A stretch of DNA of 28,232 bases, from assembly GCA_035455185.1 (NCBI GenBank), contig DATIFQ010000305.1, positions 1-28,232 of the forward strand, written 5' to 3'. The stretch's first letter is position 1. Each line of letters opens with the position of its first letter. The DNA comes from JAEHDI01 sp035455185 (lineage in GTDB: Bacteria > Acidobacteriota > Terriglobia > Bryobacterales > Bryobacteraceae). Below are positions 8,148 through 16,374 of this stretch, piece by piece. The notes under the pieces were generated by a model, which did not search any database, had not been told where the DNA came from, and saw nothing but the letters and a program-made list of their open reading frames with translations. The position numbers and the translations under genes were made by a program.

Positions 8148-8217
8148 CTGTTAGCGGTCAGCGATCAGCTCTCAGCTTTTGGAGGAGCCCCCTCAGCTGA
8201 TCGCCGACCGCTGAAGG
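8146..8217. repeat. Facing 7-bp repeat arrays forming an 18-bp stem
   Basis: Top strand: five consecutive 7-mers beginning AGC run from 8146 to 8180 (AGCTGTT, AGCGGTC, AGCGATC, AGCTCTC, AGCTTTT). Bottom strand, reading from 8217: AGCCTTC, AGCGGTC, GGCGATC, AGCTGAG. The central units pair as arms 8153-8170 and 8195-8212, 17 of 18 positions complementary, with a 24-nt loop. The element fills the whole 73-bp gap between two convergent genes, beginning at each stop codon. It may act as a bidirectional terminator or be a REP-like dispersed repeat. There is only a short T-run, so a pure intrinsic terminator is unlikely. Confidence 0.75.
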
Positions 8218-8220
8218 CTG

Positions 8221-9153
8221 TCACCGATCGACGGACACGTGTGCCCGCAGGTTCGCCACGCCGGCCGTGTAGCGGCTGTCGGCAACGGCAAACGCGACCG
8301 CGTCTTCCATCCAGTCATGCCAGACGCCGTTCGGATCGTGGGAGGCCGCTGTAAGCGTGTACTCTTGAGGGCACAACTCGCAGCGGAACGAGAAGAGCAC
8401 GCTCAGGACGTCCCCTTCCCGGCAGGGTCCAAGCCGGACGCGCTCCAGTTCGGTGTTGGTGCCGAAAACCTCGAAGCCGATACGAGTGCGGATCATGATC
8501 CCAACAACCGGGTCCTCGACGGCGGAGCGGAAGCGGACCACGACGCGCACTGCCACAGCTTCACCGCTCTGCCAGACCATGTTGGGACGGCCGGCGGCGT
8601 CGAGTGTCTCGACTGAAAGCAACTCCGCACGGCCGTCGCCGCGCCGCAGAGACGGGCTCAGTGGCAAGGTCACGGTCTGGCCCCAGCGCCTCAGGCGATG
8701 CGCGACGTGACGGCGGTACTTCTCCAGAACCTCGCTGGGGTCTCCGGATGCGGCGAGACAGCCGCCGTCGAGCCACCAGATTTCGTCGCAAAGCGTTCGA
8801 AGCAGTTCCTCCTCGTGCGATACAAACAGGATCGTCGCCCCGCGCCGCCGCGCCGACTCCATTCTGATGACAGCTTGTGCCCGGCGGATGGCGTCGTGGC
8901 GCGCGAGCGTCTGATCCAGCAGCAGAACATCCGAGCCTTCGAGATCCAGGGCGGCGTCTGGCCCAAGAAATCTCGCAGCGCCCCGGATGACAACCTCACC
9001 CGCAGCCGGCTGTTCGAGACCGGAAGCGAGGCGCAGAAGGGGGCACTTACCCGCTCCGTTCTCGCCGATGATTCCGACGATAGCGCCATCCGGCGCGGCG
9101 GCGGTGAAACCTTTGAGCGGTGGAAAATCGACCTCGCGAAACGCGACAGCCAT
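8221..9153 (-). CDS. Wzt-like ABC ATPase with deleted, probably inactive nucleotide-binding domain
   Basis: Wzt proteins power export of lipid-linked polysaccharide; a C-terminal beta-sandwich binds the glycan. Here the N-terminal NBD is only about 145 residues. Walker A is GENGAGKC (30-37), with Cys37 in place of Ser/Thr. The sequence then jumps from the FLGPDAALDL region (62-71) straight to Walker B VLLLD (76-80), so the 75 or so residues with Q-loop and LSGG-type signature are absent. The catalytic Glu after Walker B is Gln81. The switch His113 (FVSHEE) remains. Residues about 160-310 keep a Wzt C-terminal-like domain. The reading frame is intact, so this is not a simple frameshift. No permease partner is nearby. 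The ATG at 9153 has no good ribosome binding site; an in-frame ATG lies at 9177. It could be a carbohydrate-binding relic or a decaying gene. Confidence 0.75.
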   Translation of the reverse strand: MAVAFREVDFPPLKGFTAAAPDGAIVGIIGENGAGKCPLLRLASGLEQPAAGEVVIRGAARFLGPDAALDLEGSDVLLLDQTLARHDAIRRAQAVIRMESARRRGATILFVSHEEELLRTLCDEIWWLDGGCLAASGDPSEVLEKYRRHVAHRLRRWGQTVTLPLSPSLRRGDGRAELLSVETLDAAGRPNMVWQSGEAVAVRVVVRFRSAVEDPVVGIMIRTRIGFEVFGTNTELERVRLGPCREGDVLSVLFSFRCELCPQEYTLTAASHDPNGVWHDWMEDAVAFAVADSRYTAGVANLRAHVSVDR

Positions 9154-9175
9154 GGAAGATAGAATAGCGGTTTTC

Positions 9176-10546
9176 ATGCGGAAACCGGTTCTAGCGGTCC
9201 TTGTGTTGTCCTTTGCGGGCTGTGGTGGGCCTAGCGGTGAAGCGGAGTTGAGACGCGCCCTTGAGCGAACAGGAGGGGTTGTGATCTTGCCCGCCGGCAC
9301 GGTCGAGCTCACCTCCGAATTGAAGGTCCCGCGCAAGGCGCACGACCTGGAGATCCGCGGAGCGGACGGGGGTACCGTGATCCGAGCCTCGGAACGCTTT
9401 CGAGGGCGAGCTCTGTTCGTGGTGGAGTCGGCCGCGCGAATCCGGGTCCGGAACATCACGGTTGACGGGAACCGTGCGGCGCTCGCGAAACCAGCCGGCC
9501 TGCCGCCCTACGACGTCCCCTTCGTGCAGTTCACCGAGACGAATGGAATCCTGGCCGAGGACGTCGAGGGTCTCGTTGTGGAAGGGGTGCGGTTCCGGGA
9601 GATCGCTGGTTTTGCGATCCTCGTTGCACGCTCCCGCGAGGTAGCGATTGAAGATGTCGAAGTGGAGCGCAGCGGCTCGCGGAACGACAAGGGGCGGAAC
9701 AATACGACCGGCGGCATTCTTCTGGAAGAGGGCACCTCGGGGTTTCGTGTTGAGAACTGCTCCTTTCGGAGCGTGCTGGGTAACGGTGTGTGGACACATT
9801 CGTTGTATCCGTCGCCGAGGAACGTGGATGGGCTGATTCGCGGCAACCGCTTCGACACGATCGGGCGTGATGCGATTCAAGTCGGGCATGCGACGAAGAT
9901 CCGGGTGGAACAAAACACCGGGCGGCGGATCGGGTTTCCACTCGAGGTGGTCGATATCGAGGGCGGGGGAACGCCAGTCGGCGTGGACACGGCCGGCAAC
10001 GTCGACCGCAGCGTCTACATCGGCAACCACTTCGAAGAGGTAAACGGTAAATGCATCGATCTCGACGGATTCCATCACGGACAGGTGACGCGGAATATTT
10101 GTGTCAACCGCGGCAAGGCCGAGGACTATCCGTCCGGCAATTTTGGCATTGCGATGAACAACACGAATCCCGACATGGAGTCGGAGGAGATCCTGGTCGC
10201 CGATAACGAGATCGATGGTGGAAAATTCGGAGGGATCTTCGCGATCGGCCGGAATCACCGCATTATTCGCAACCGGATGCGGAACCTCAATCTCGCCCGC
10301 TGCAACGAAACGGCGGCGGTTTTTGGATGCCTGTACCTTCCGGACGAGCCCGATTTCCTGCGCTCCGGAATCTATCTGGCGCGACGAGCCGAACGTCCGG
10401 CGATTGCTCGCGGCATCGTCATCGAGGACAATCTGATTACCGGCTACAACATGAAGACCCGCTGTATTGGCGCCGCGCCCGGCGTGTCCCGGAAGGGGAA
10501 CCGCATCAGCCGAAACGATTGCCGCGACGAGGTGCCCCGGCGATGA
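9176..10546 (+). CDS. Right-handed beta-helix lipoprotein
   Basis: This 456-residue protein starts with a lipoprotein signal (MRKPVLAVLVLSFAGC, acylation at Cys16). It continues with PbH1-type repeats typical of pectate-lyase-like beta-helices: short runs such as RIRVRNITVDGNRA, EGLVVEGVRFREIAGFAI, NGVWTHSLYPSP, IRGNRFDTIGRDAIQVGH, IYIGNHFEEV-like and IVIEDNLITGYN. Such proteins bind or cleave acidic polysaccharides; no catalytic set can be assigned by eye. An ATG at 9152 is an alternative start but would delay the signal peptide. Only 22 bases separate it from the divergent Wzt-like gene. The stop overlaps the next start (ATGA at 10543-10546), so it is coupled to the methyltransferase. Confidence 0.85.
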   Translation: MRKPVLAVLVLSFAGCGGPSGEAELRRALERTGGVVILPAGTVELTSELKVPRKAHDLEIRGADGGTVIRASERFRGRALFVVESAARIRVRNITVDGNRAALAKPAGLPPYDVPFVQFTETNGILAEDVEGLVVEGVRFREIAGFAILVARSREVAIEDVEVERSGSRNDKGRNNTTGGILLEEGTSGFRVENCSFRSVLGNGVWTHSLYPSPRNVDGLIRGNRFDTIGRDAIQVGHATKIRVEQNTGRRIGFPLEVVDIEGGGTPVGVDTAGNVDRSVYIGNHFEEVNGKCIDLDGFHHGQVTRNICVNRGKAEDYPSGNFGIAMNNTNPDMESEEILVADNEIDGGKFGGIFAIGRNHRIIRNRMRNLNLARCNETAAVFGCLYLPDEPDFLRSGIYLARRAERPAIARGIVIEDNLITGYNMKTRCIGAAPGVSRKGNRISRNDCRDEVPRR

Positions 10547-11832
10547 TCGACCCGCGCGTGTGCGAAGGGATGCGCCAGGACTGGAACCGGCGCGCCCGTG
10601 AGGACGCCAACTACTACGTCGCATTTGGCCGCCGCGATCAGGACGACGCCGAGTTCTTCGCCACCGCCGCCGACGTGGTGCGAAATCTGACCCGGGAACT
10701 GCACCGCCTTCCAAGGGGTGATGTACGGAGCCGGCGCGCACTCGAGATCGGCTGTGGTCCCGGCCGCCTAATGCTGCCGATGAGCAGGTATTTCGGTGAC
10801 ATTCATGGCGTCGACATCTCGGACGATATGATCCGGCTGGCGAAAGAGAAGCTCCGTGACATTCCGCACGCGTACGCGAGCGTCACAAGCGGCGCCGACC
10901 TCGCCGGCTTCGCCGATGAGTCGTTTGACTTCGTGTACTCCTATGCTGTGTTCCAGCACATCCCGAGCCGCGACGTGGTTTTCAACTACCTGAGCGAAGC
11001 GCTCCGGGTGTTAAAACCGGGCGGCGTGTTGCGATGCCAGATCAATGGCCTGCCGGAGGCGGCGGCCCGGTATGACACGTGGAACGGTGTGCGCATCAGC
11101 GCGGAGGATCTCGTCGCACTCGCTCGCAAGCGGGATTTCCAACTACTGGCAATCGAGGGCGTCTCGACGCAATACATGTGGATGACGGCACGGAAAACGC
11201 CGCGCGCGCGAAAACGCGAACCCGCCATTGCGGCGCGCATCCGGCGAATCACGAACGCTCACAGCTCGGAACCGGTGGCGCCTTGCCGGGGCCGCTTCGC
11301 CTCGATCTCGCTGTGGATGGAGAATCTGCCGGCGGAGTGCGACCTGCCCGATCTCCGCGCCTTCATCGGACAGGAAGAAGGGAGCGTGTTCTATGTAGGG
11401 CCTCCGGAGGCTGACGGGTTGCAGCAGTTGAACGTGACGCTCCCGGAGAAGGTGCCGACGGGATTGCGGACTCTCAGACTCGAGTGGCTGGGTCACCCGG
11501 TTTGTCCCGATGGTGTGCTCCGGGTCATACGGCCGGGTCCTGTGGTGCCGCGGATACTCTCCGTTACCGACGGCATCGACCTTCTTTCCGGGACGCGGAT
11601 CACGTCCGGAACCCTCAAAGTGACGGTCGATGAGATTGACCGTCCGGAGGATCTCACCGCCACCGTCGCGGGCCGACCGCTCGTGGAGGCGGAGGTCTTT
11701 TGCGTTGACCCGGTGCCGCCAAGGCACGAAGTGAACCTGACGCTTCCCGAGGCGCTTGCGCCCGGCATCCATCTACTCGAATTGACTCTCGGACGCCGTC
11801 GTTTCGCTCCGGTAGCGCTCGAAATCGTCTGA
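10543..11832 (+). CDS. SAM methyltransferase fused to two C-terminal beta-domains
   Basis: Residues about 60-215 of this 429-residue protein form a class I methyltransferase: motif I ALEIGCGPG, the acidic GVDISDDMI, then ADESFDFVYSYAVFQHIP and ALRVLKPGGVLRCQI. After a basic linker (TARKTPRARKREP) come two beta-rich segments, about 245-335 and 340-429. The first (ISLWMENLPAECDLPDLRAF, then EADGLQQLNVTLPEKVPTGL) resembles the TIGR03437 module found on many Solibacter-type proteins; the second repeats the pattern (HEVNLTLPEALAPGIHLLEL). There is no signal peptide, so those domains would be cytosolic, which is unusual. It is coupled to the beta-helix gene by ATGA. The substrate may be a glycan, by context only. 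Confidence 0.8.
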   Translation: MIDPRVCEGMRQDWNRRAREDANYYVAFGRRDQDDAEFFATAADVVRNLTRELHRLPRGDVRSRRALEIGCGPGRLMLPMSRYFGDIHGVDISDDMIRLAKEKLRDIPHAYASVTSGADLAGFADESFDFVYSYAVFQHIPSRDVVFNYLSEALRVLKPGGVLRCQINGLPEAAARYDTWNGVRISAEDLVALARKRDFQLLAIEGVSTQYMWMTARKTPRARKREPAIAARIRRITNAHSSEPVAPCRGRFASISLWMENLPAECDLPDLRAFIGQEEGSVFYVGPPEADGLQQLNVTLPEKVPTGLRTLRLEWLGHPVCPDGVLRVIRPGPVVPRILSVTDGIDLLSGTRITSGTLKVTVDEIDRPEDLTATVAGRPLVEAEVFCVDPVPPRHEVNLTLPEALAPGIHLLELTLGRRRFAPVALEIV

Positions 11833-11894
11833 GTGCCGCCGCCTTTCCGCTTTCATCCGCCTGTAACCTTCTGCACCGCTAATAGATAAAAATC

Positions 11895-11924
11895 TTGACT
11901 GGGTACTATATGTTGGGGTACAAG
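11895..11924 (+). promoter_or_regulatory. nrdJ promoter with NrdR-box-like operator in the spacer
   Basis: TTGACT (11895-11900) and TACAAG (11919-11924), 18 bp apart, form a plausible sigma70 promoter. The spacer contains CTATATGTTG (11906-11915), matching 9 of 10 positions of the NrdR-box core CwAtATaTwG. NrdR represses ribonucleotide reductase genes when (d)ATP is high. Only one clear box is visible; a second usually accompanies it. A small imperfect hairpin (GCCGCC with GGGCGGGC, about 11932-11951) lies in the leader. Confidence 0.5.
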
Positions 11925-11982
11925 TGACATTGCCGCCTTTGGGGGCGGGCAGTTGGGAATCATAATGAATGGAGGAGAGAAA

Positions 11983-14784
11983 ATGGGCCAGCTAAGTGTT
12001 GATCTCGGCACTAAAACTCTGGACACGGAGAAGAGCGGAACCCGGCAACGGACCGGAGTGAGTTTCCCCCGGTACTTCACAGCCAGGATCGAGGCTGGGA
12101 CGACGCCGTACGACGAGGTGGAATGGGAGCTTCGTACGGCCACCATCGGTAGTGACAAGGGCGCGGTCATCTTCGAGCAGCGGGATGTCGAGATGCCGGC
12201 CGATTGGTCGCAAACGGCCACGAATATCGTCGCTAGCAAGTACTTTCACGGGAAGCTCGGAACTCCCGAGCGGGAACGGAGCGTGGCTCAGCTTGTTCAT
12301 CGCGTGGTGGACACCATTGCTGAGTGGGGGCGCGCCGGCCGGTATTTCAAGACGGGCGAAGATGTGGAGAACTTCCGGAGCGAGCTTGCCCACCTGATGC
12401 TGACGCAGAAGGCCTGCTTCAACTCCCCTGTCTGGTTCAACGTCGGCGTGAAGGAGGGCCGCGGCTATGGATGGTATTACGATGAGACCTCGGATTCGAT
12501 TCGAAAGCTGACCCCGGACCAGACCCGCCCCCAGTGCTCCGCCTGCTTCATCAATTCGGTCAAGGATTCGCTCGAGTCGATTCTGGACCTGGCGAAGACG
12601 GAAGGGATGCTATTTAAGTGGGGCTCCGGTACGGGCACAAATCTTTCCGCCCTGCGTGAGGAAGAAGCCATCCTCTCGGGCGGCGGACGCGCCTCTGGGC
12701 CGCTGAGTTTCATGAAGGGATTCGACGCATTTGCGGGTGTCATCAAGTCCGGCGGTAAGACGCGGCGGGCGGCAAAGATGGTCATCCTGAATGCCGACCA
12801 CCCGGACGTCGAGGCGTTCATCTGGTGTAAGGCGAAGGAGGAGAAGAAGGCCCACACGCTGGTTGACGCGGGCTACGATTCGTCGTTGGACGGCGAGGCA
12901 TACGGCTCGGTTTTCTTCCAGAACGCGAACAACTCGGTCCGGGCGACGGACGAGTTCATGTACGCGGTCGCGGAAGACCGCGAATGGTGGACACGGTCAG
13001 TGCTTTCGGGGCAGCCGGTGAAACGTTACAAGGCCCGAGAGTTGATGCGGCAGATCGCCGAGGCTACCCACCAGTGCGGCGACCCCGGGATGCAGTTTGA
13101 CACCACAGTGAACCGCTGGCATCCCTGCAAGAACAGCGGCAGGATCAATGCGTCGAACCCGTGCTCGGAGTACATGTTTCTGGACGATTCTGCCTGCAAC
13201 CTGGCCTCGTTGAACCTGATGAAATTCCTCGGCCCGGACGGGCAGTTTGATACCGAGGCATTCCGTCACGCGGTTGACACGGTGATCCTGGCTCAGGAGA
13301 TCCTGGTGGACAACGCCAGCTACCCAACCGACAGGATCGCGAGGAACTCGCATGACTACCGTCCGCTCGGGCTTGGTTTCGCGAATCTCGGTGCGATGCT
13401 GATGTCGCTGGGCATTCCGTACGACAGCGAACAGGGGCGTGATTACGCTGGCGCTGTCACCGCTGTAATGTGCGGGCAGGCCTACCTGACGAGTGCTCGT
13501 ATCGCCGGGGCGGTGGGGCCGTTCGCCGGGTACCGGAACAACGAGGGGCCGTTTCTGGAAGTCATCAAGATGCACGGCGAATCGGTGAGCCGGATTCGGC
13601 GCGAGAACGTGCCTGCGGCCCTCTATGAGACCGCCGGGTCCGTTTGGCGGGAGGCATACGAAAGCGGTCGCAGCTTCGGTTTCCGGAACGGGCAGACGAC
13701 CGTGATTGCTCCTACCGGAACGATCGGCTTCATGATGGACTGCGACACCACCGGAATTGAGCCGGAACTTGCCCTGGTGAAGTACAAGAAGCTCGTTGGC
13801 GGCGGGGTGATCAAGATCGTTAACAACACCGTGCCGCAGGCGCTGATCCGCCTTGGGTACACGCCGGAGCAGGTGGAGCGGATCGTGAGCCACATCGATT
13901 CGACGGGTACCATCGAGGGAGCGCCGCACCTGAAGCCGGAACATCTGCCCGTCTTCGATTGCAGCCTCCGTCCGCAGAACGGCGCCCGGTTCATTCACCA
14001 CATGGGACACCTCAAGATGATGGCCGCCGTGCAGCCGTTCGTCTCCGGTGCGATCTCGAAGACCATCAACATGCCGGAAGAGTCGACGGTCGAAGAGATC
14101 ATGGAGGCCTACATCGAGGGCTGGCGCCTCGGCCTGAAAGCTGTCGCCATTTATCGCGACGGTTCGAAGCGGGTGCAGCCGCTGAACACGGGCAAAGGCG
14201 AAAAGAAAGCGGTCCCGGGGGCGCCGGTGACTGAGAAGATCGTGTACCGCCCCGTGCGGCGGAAGCTTCCGGACGAGCGCCAATCGATTACGCACAAGTT
14301 CTCGATCGGCGGCCACGAGGGCTACATCACGGCGGGGCTGTACGACGACGGCCAACCGGGCGAGATCTTCATCACGATGGCCAAGGAGGGCTCGACCATC
14401 TCGGGCCTGATGGACGGCTTCGCCACCGCGATCAGCTTCGCCTTGCAGTACGGCGTGCCTCTCAAGTTCCTGGTGGACAAGTTTAGCCACGTGCGGTTCG
14501 AGCCGAGCGGCTGGACGGGGAACCAGCAGATTCCGTACGCGAAGTCGATCCTCGACTATATCTTTCGCTGGATGGGCGCCAAGTTCCTCGGGCCGGAGTA
14601 CACGATCACCGAGGCCGGTGAGACGCCGAAACTGCGGCCTACCGAACCGGAGCCCCAGCAGTCACTGCCGTTCGGCCCAGCGGTGGACGACGCACCGCTC
14701 TGCAGCGAGTGCGGCGGGTTGATGACGCGCAACGGAAGCTGCTACAAGTGCGAGAACTGCGGCGGCACCAGCGGTTGTAGCTAG
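11983..14784 (+). CDS. nrdJ: Vitamin B12-dependent (class II) ribonucleotide reductase
   Basis: This enzyme reduces ribonucleotides to deoxyribonucleotides using adenosylcobalamin to start the radical, so it works with or without oxygen. The 933-residue protein shows the class II landmarks: KACFNSPVWFN (143-153), the redox Cys in CSACF (185-189), the active-site triad N392-C394-E396 in NPCSEY, and the partner Cys405 in SACNLASLNL. It also has PTGTIGFMMDCDT, TINMPEESTVEEI, and a C-terminal cysteine-rich tail (CSECGG, CYKCENCGG, GCS) that re-reduces the active site and may bind zinc. I chose the ATG at 11983 because GGAGGAG (11971-11977) sits directly before it; ATGs at 11953-11965 lie upstream of this site. 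It is transcribed alone between a NrdR-like promoter and a strong terminator. No nrdR gene is in the window. Confidence 0.97.
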   Translation: MGQLSVDLGTKTLDTEKSGTRQRTGVSFPRYFTARIEAGTTPYDEVEWELRTATIGSDKGAVIFEQRDVEMPADWSQTATNIVASKYFHGKLGTPERERSVAQLVHRVVDTIAEWGRAGRYFKTGEDVENFRSELAHLMLTQKACFNSPVWFNVGVKEGRGYGWYYDETSDSIRKLTPDQTRPQCSACFINSVKDSLESILDLAKTEGMLFKWGSGTGTNLSALREEEAILSGGGRASGPLSFMKGFDAFAGVIKSGGKTRRAAKMVILNADHPDVEAFIWCKAKEEKKAHTLVDAGYDSSLDGEAYGSVFFQNANNSVRATDEFMYAVAEDREWWTRSVLSGQPVKRYKARELMRQIAEATHQCGDPGMQFDTTVNRWHPCKNSGRINASNPCSEYMFLDDSACNLASLNLMKFLGPDGQFDTEAFRHAVDTVILAQEILVDNASYPTDRIARNSHDYRPLGLGFANLGAMLMSLGIPYDSEQGRDYAGAVTAVMCGQAYLTSARIAGAVGPFAGYRNNEGPFLEVIKMHGESVSRIRRENVPAALYETAGSVWREAYESGRSFGFRNGQTTVIAPTGTIGFMMDCDTTGIEPELALVKYKKLVGGGVIKIVNNTVPQALIRLGYTPEQVERIVSHIDSTGTIEGAPHLKPEHLPVFDCSLRPQNGARFIHHMGHLKMMAAVQPFVSGAISKTINMPEESTVEEIMEAYIEGWRLGLKAVAIYRDGSKRVQPLNTGKGEKKAVPGAPVTEKIVYRPVRRKLPDERQSITHKFSIGGHEGYITAGLYDDGQPGEIFITMAKEGSTISGLMDGFATAISFALQYGVPLKFLVDKFSHVRFEPSGWTGNQQIPYAKSILDYIFRWMGAKFLGPEYTITEAGETPKLRPTEPEPQQSLPFGPAVDDAPLCSECGGLMTRNGSCYKCENCGGTSGCS

Positions 14785-14821
14785 GGGTTCTTCAGCCAGG
14801 ACGCGTTGGTGGGGTAACTGG

Positions 14822-14856
14822 CGGCCCGGTCCAAATGGATCGGGCCGTTTCTTTTT
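14822..14856 (+). terminator. Intrinsic terminator of nrdJ
   Basis: CGGCCCGGTCC (14822-14832) pairs with GGATCGGGCCG (14837-14847) over 11 bp (one G-U) around an AAAT loop, followed by TTTCTTTTT. It lies 37 bases after the nrdJ stop. Confidence 0.93.
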
Positions 14857-14921
14857 GTGCCTCCTAAATATTTCTAAATCAACAGGTTGCAACACCGGCA
14901 AGTAACGGTAGACTGGGAATT

Positions 14922-15896
14922 ATGAAGAGGGCCATCTCACTCTTTCTCTCCGCCGCCTCCGTGCTCGCCGCGGGCGATGTGCTGCTGGTCGGACACAAAT
15001 GGGCCGACTCCGCCGGGTTCTATGACACGGAGACAGGAAAGCAACTCGCGGTCGTTCCGGCGGGCGTCAAACCGCACGAATTCGCCCTGACCCCGGACCG
15101 TTCCGTCGCATACTTGACCAACTACGGCGTGGACCGCTACACGGAGACCAGTCCGGGCGGCAACACGCTGACGATTCTCGATCTGAGGCGCAGGCAGAAG
15201 GCCGGTGCGATCGACCTCGGGACGTTCCACCGTCCGCACGGCATCGAAATGGGTCCTTCCGGACGGCTCTACATCACGTGCGACTTCCCGCCCTCACTGG
15301 TCGTCGTGGATCCGAATAAACGGAAGATCGTCGAGAGTTATGAACTCGGCGAGTCGCTTCCCCACATGCTGGTCCTGACGCACGACGAGAAGGCCGCTTA
15401 CACGGCCAACGCCGGCGCTGGAAGTGTGACCCTTGTCCGGTTCGGCGCCAGGAAACCGGAGGCGAGGATTCCCGTGGGAGGGGTGCCGATGGGGTTGGCC
15501 TTGAGCCGCGACGGGACGCGCCTGTACGTTGCCACTCGGACCGCGAACACGATTGCCGTCATTGACACTGCGACAAACCGGGTCGTCGGGAAAATCGAGA
15601 TCGCGGGCAACCCGGCTCGCCTTGCGCTGACGCCGGACGGCAAGCATCTGCTCGCATCGCTGATCGAAGCGGGCGATGTCGCGGTGATTGACCTGGCGAG
15701 CCAGCGCGTAGCTCACCGCTTCCACGCCGGCGCCAATGTCGAGGGGATTACGGTGGACCCGTCCGGACGTTTCGGCTACGCCTCAGCGCAGGGGGACAAC
15801 ACAGTCGTGAAGTTCTCTCTGAGCGACTGGAAGGAAGTGCTTCGCATCCGGACAGAGTCCCGGCCGGATCCACTGGCTGTTCTCCCCGGCTTCTAG
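14922..15896 (+). CDS. Secreted YVTN-type beta-propeller protein
   Basis: A 324-residue protein with signal peptide (MKRAISLFLSAASVLAAG) and repeated propeller blades. Recurrent elements are KPHEFALTPDRSVAYLTNYG, RPHGIEMGPSGRLYITCD, VPMGLALSRDGTRLYVATRT and NPARLALTPDGKHLLASLIE, each followed by a VAVIDLAS-like strand, as in YVTN/lactonase-like repeats. About seven blades fit the length. Such proteins bind ligands or partners at the cell surface; some relatives are lactonases, but no catalytic residues can be assigned. There is no strong ribosome binding site; TTGCAA (14887) and TAGACT (14909) suggest a start near the ATG and perhaps leaderless translation. It converges with the next gene, 6 bp apart. 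Confidence 0.85.
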   Translation: MKRAISLFLSAASVLAAGDVLLVGHKWADSAGFYDTETGKQLAVVPAGVKPHEFALTPDRSVAYLTNYGVDRYTETSPGGNTLTILDLRRRQKAGAIDLGTFHRPHGIEMGPSGRLYITCDFPPSLVVVDPNKRKIVESYELGESLPHMLVLTHDEKAAYTANAGAGSVTLVRFGARKPEARIPVGGVPMGLALSRDGTRLYVATRTANTIAVIDTATNRVVGKIEIAGNPARLALTPDGKHLLASLIEAGDVAVIDLASQRVAHRFHAGANVEGITVDPSGRFGYASAQGDNTVVKFSLSDWKEVLRIRTESRPDPLAVLPGF

Positions 15897-15902
15897 CAGA
15901 CG

Positions 15903-16337
15903 CTACCGGCGCACGTCTGTCCGAACCGACCACGAGCCGTCGCGTTCACCGTAAGTCCACGTACCGGTGAGCGTCTCGCGCACGGCAGACTCGAGCAGCG
16001 TCAGAAATTCGCTGGAAGGGGGAAGTTTCGTCTGTGCTGTCCAACTTCCGGAGAGCGTTCGGCCGTCCGGAAGTTGAGCCAGCCAGGCTCCCAGCCATTC
16101 CTGCGGGGATTTCCGGACGGACCAGGTGCCGCCCGCCACGACATTCCCGGAGTCGTCCTTTAGGACCCAGTCGCCTCCGCACGTGCCCGGCTCCGGCTGC
16201 GGAAAGGCCCGCCAGGTTCCCCTGAACGTACGCTTGCCGTCCGTGGCCGCCCAGCGACCCCCTAATTCACGCGTCTGCCCGGCGAGTGCTTGCGAAAGCA
16301 AACAGAGCCCCAGTGCGCGCCGTGAAATCACACGCAT
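15903..16337 (-). CDS. Small secreted protein with eight GxW motifs
   Basis: Not recognised as a named family. The 144-residue protein has a signal peptide (MRVISRRALGLCLLSQALAG). It then repeats Gly-x-Trp eight times, at residues 27-29, 40-42, 55-57, 70-72, 83-85, 97-99, 125-127 and 134-136, about every 13-15 residues. This regular spacing suggests antiparallel strands of a small beta-barrel or meander. One helical insert (SEFLTLLESAVRETL) sits before the last two repeats. Two Cys (12 and 53) are present, only the second in the mature part. Function unknown. Confidence 0.75.
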   Translation of the reverse strand: MRVISRRALGLCLLSQALAGQTRELGGRWAATDGKRTFRGTWRAFPQPEPGTCGGDWVLKDDSGNVVAGGTWSVRKSPQEWLGAWLAQLPDGRTLSGSWTAQTKLPPSSEFLTLLESAVRETLTGTWTYGERDGSWSVRTDVRR

Positions 16338-16374
16338 GAGAACAGGGTAGCAGGTGGGTTGGCTGAAGTGGCCC

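Noticed and set aside
9191..10741. A 516-codon open frame antisense to the beta-helix gene
   Set aside because: The opposite strand carries a lipoprotein signal and beta-helix repeats; this frame is compositional noise.
11833..11982. Cobalamin riboswitch upstream of the B12-dependent reductase
   Set aside because: The gap is only 150 bases and lacks the conserved B12-box core; a NrdR-like operator explains regulation better.
12997..14490. A 497-codon open frame antisense to nrdJ
   Set aside because: nrdJ motifs are unambiguous on the plus strand, and the antisense frame shows no known motif.
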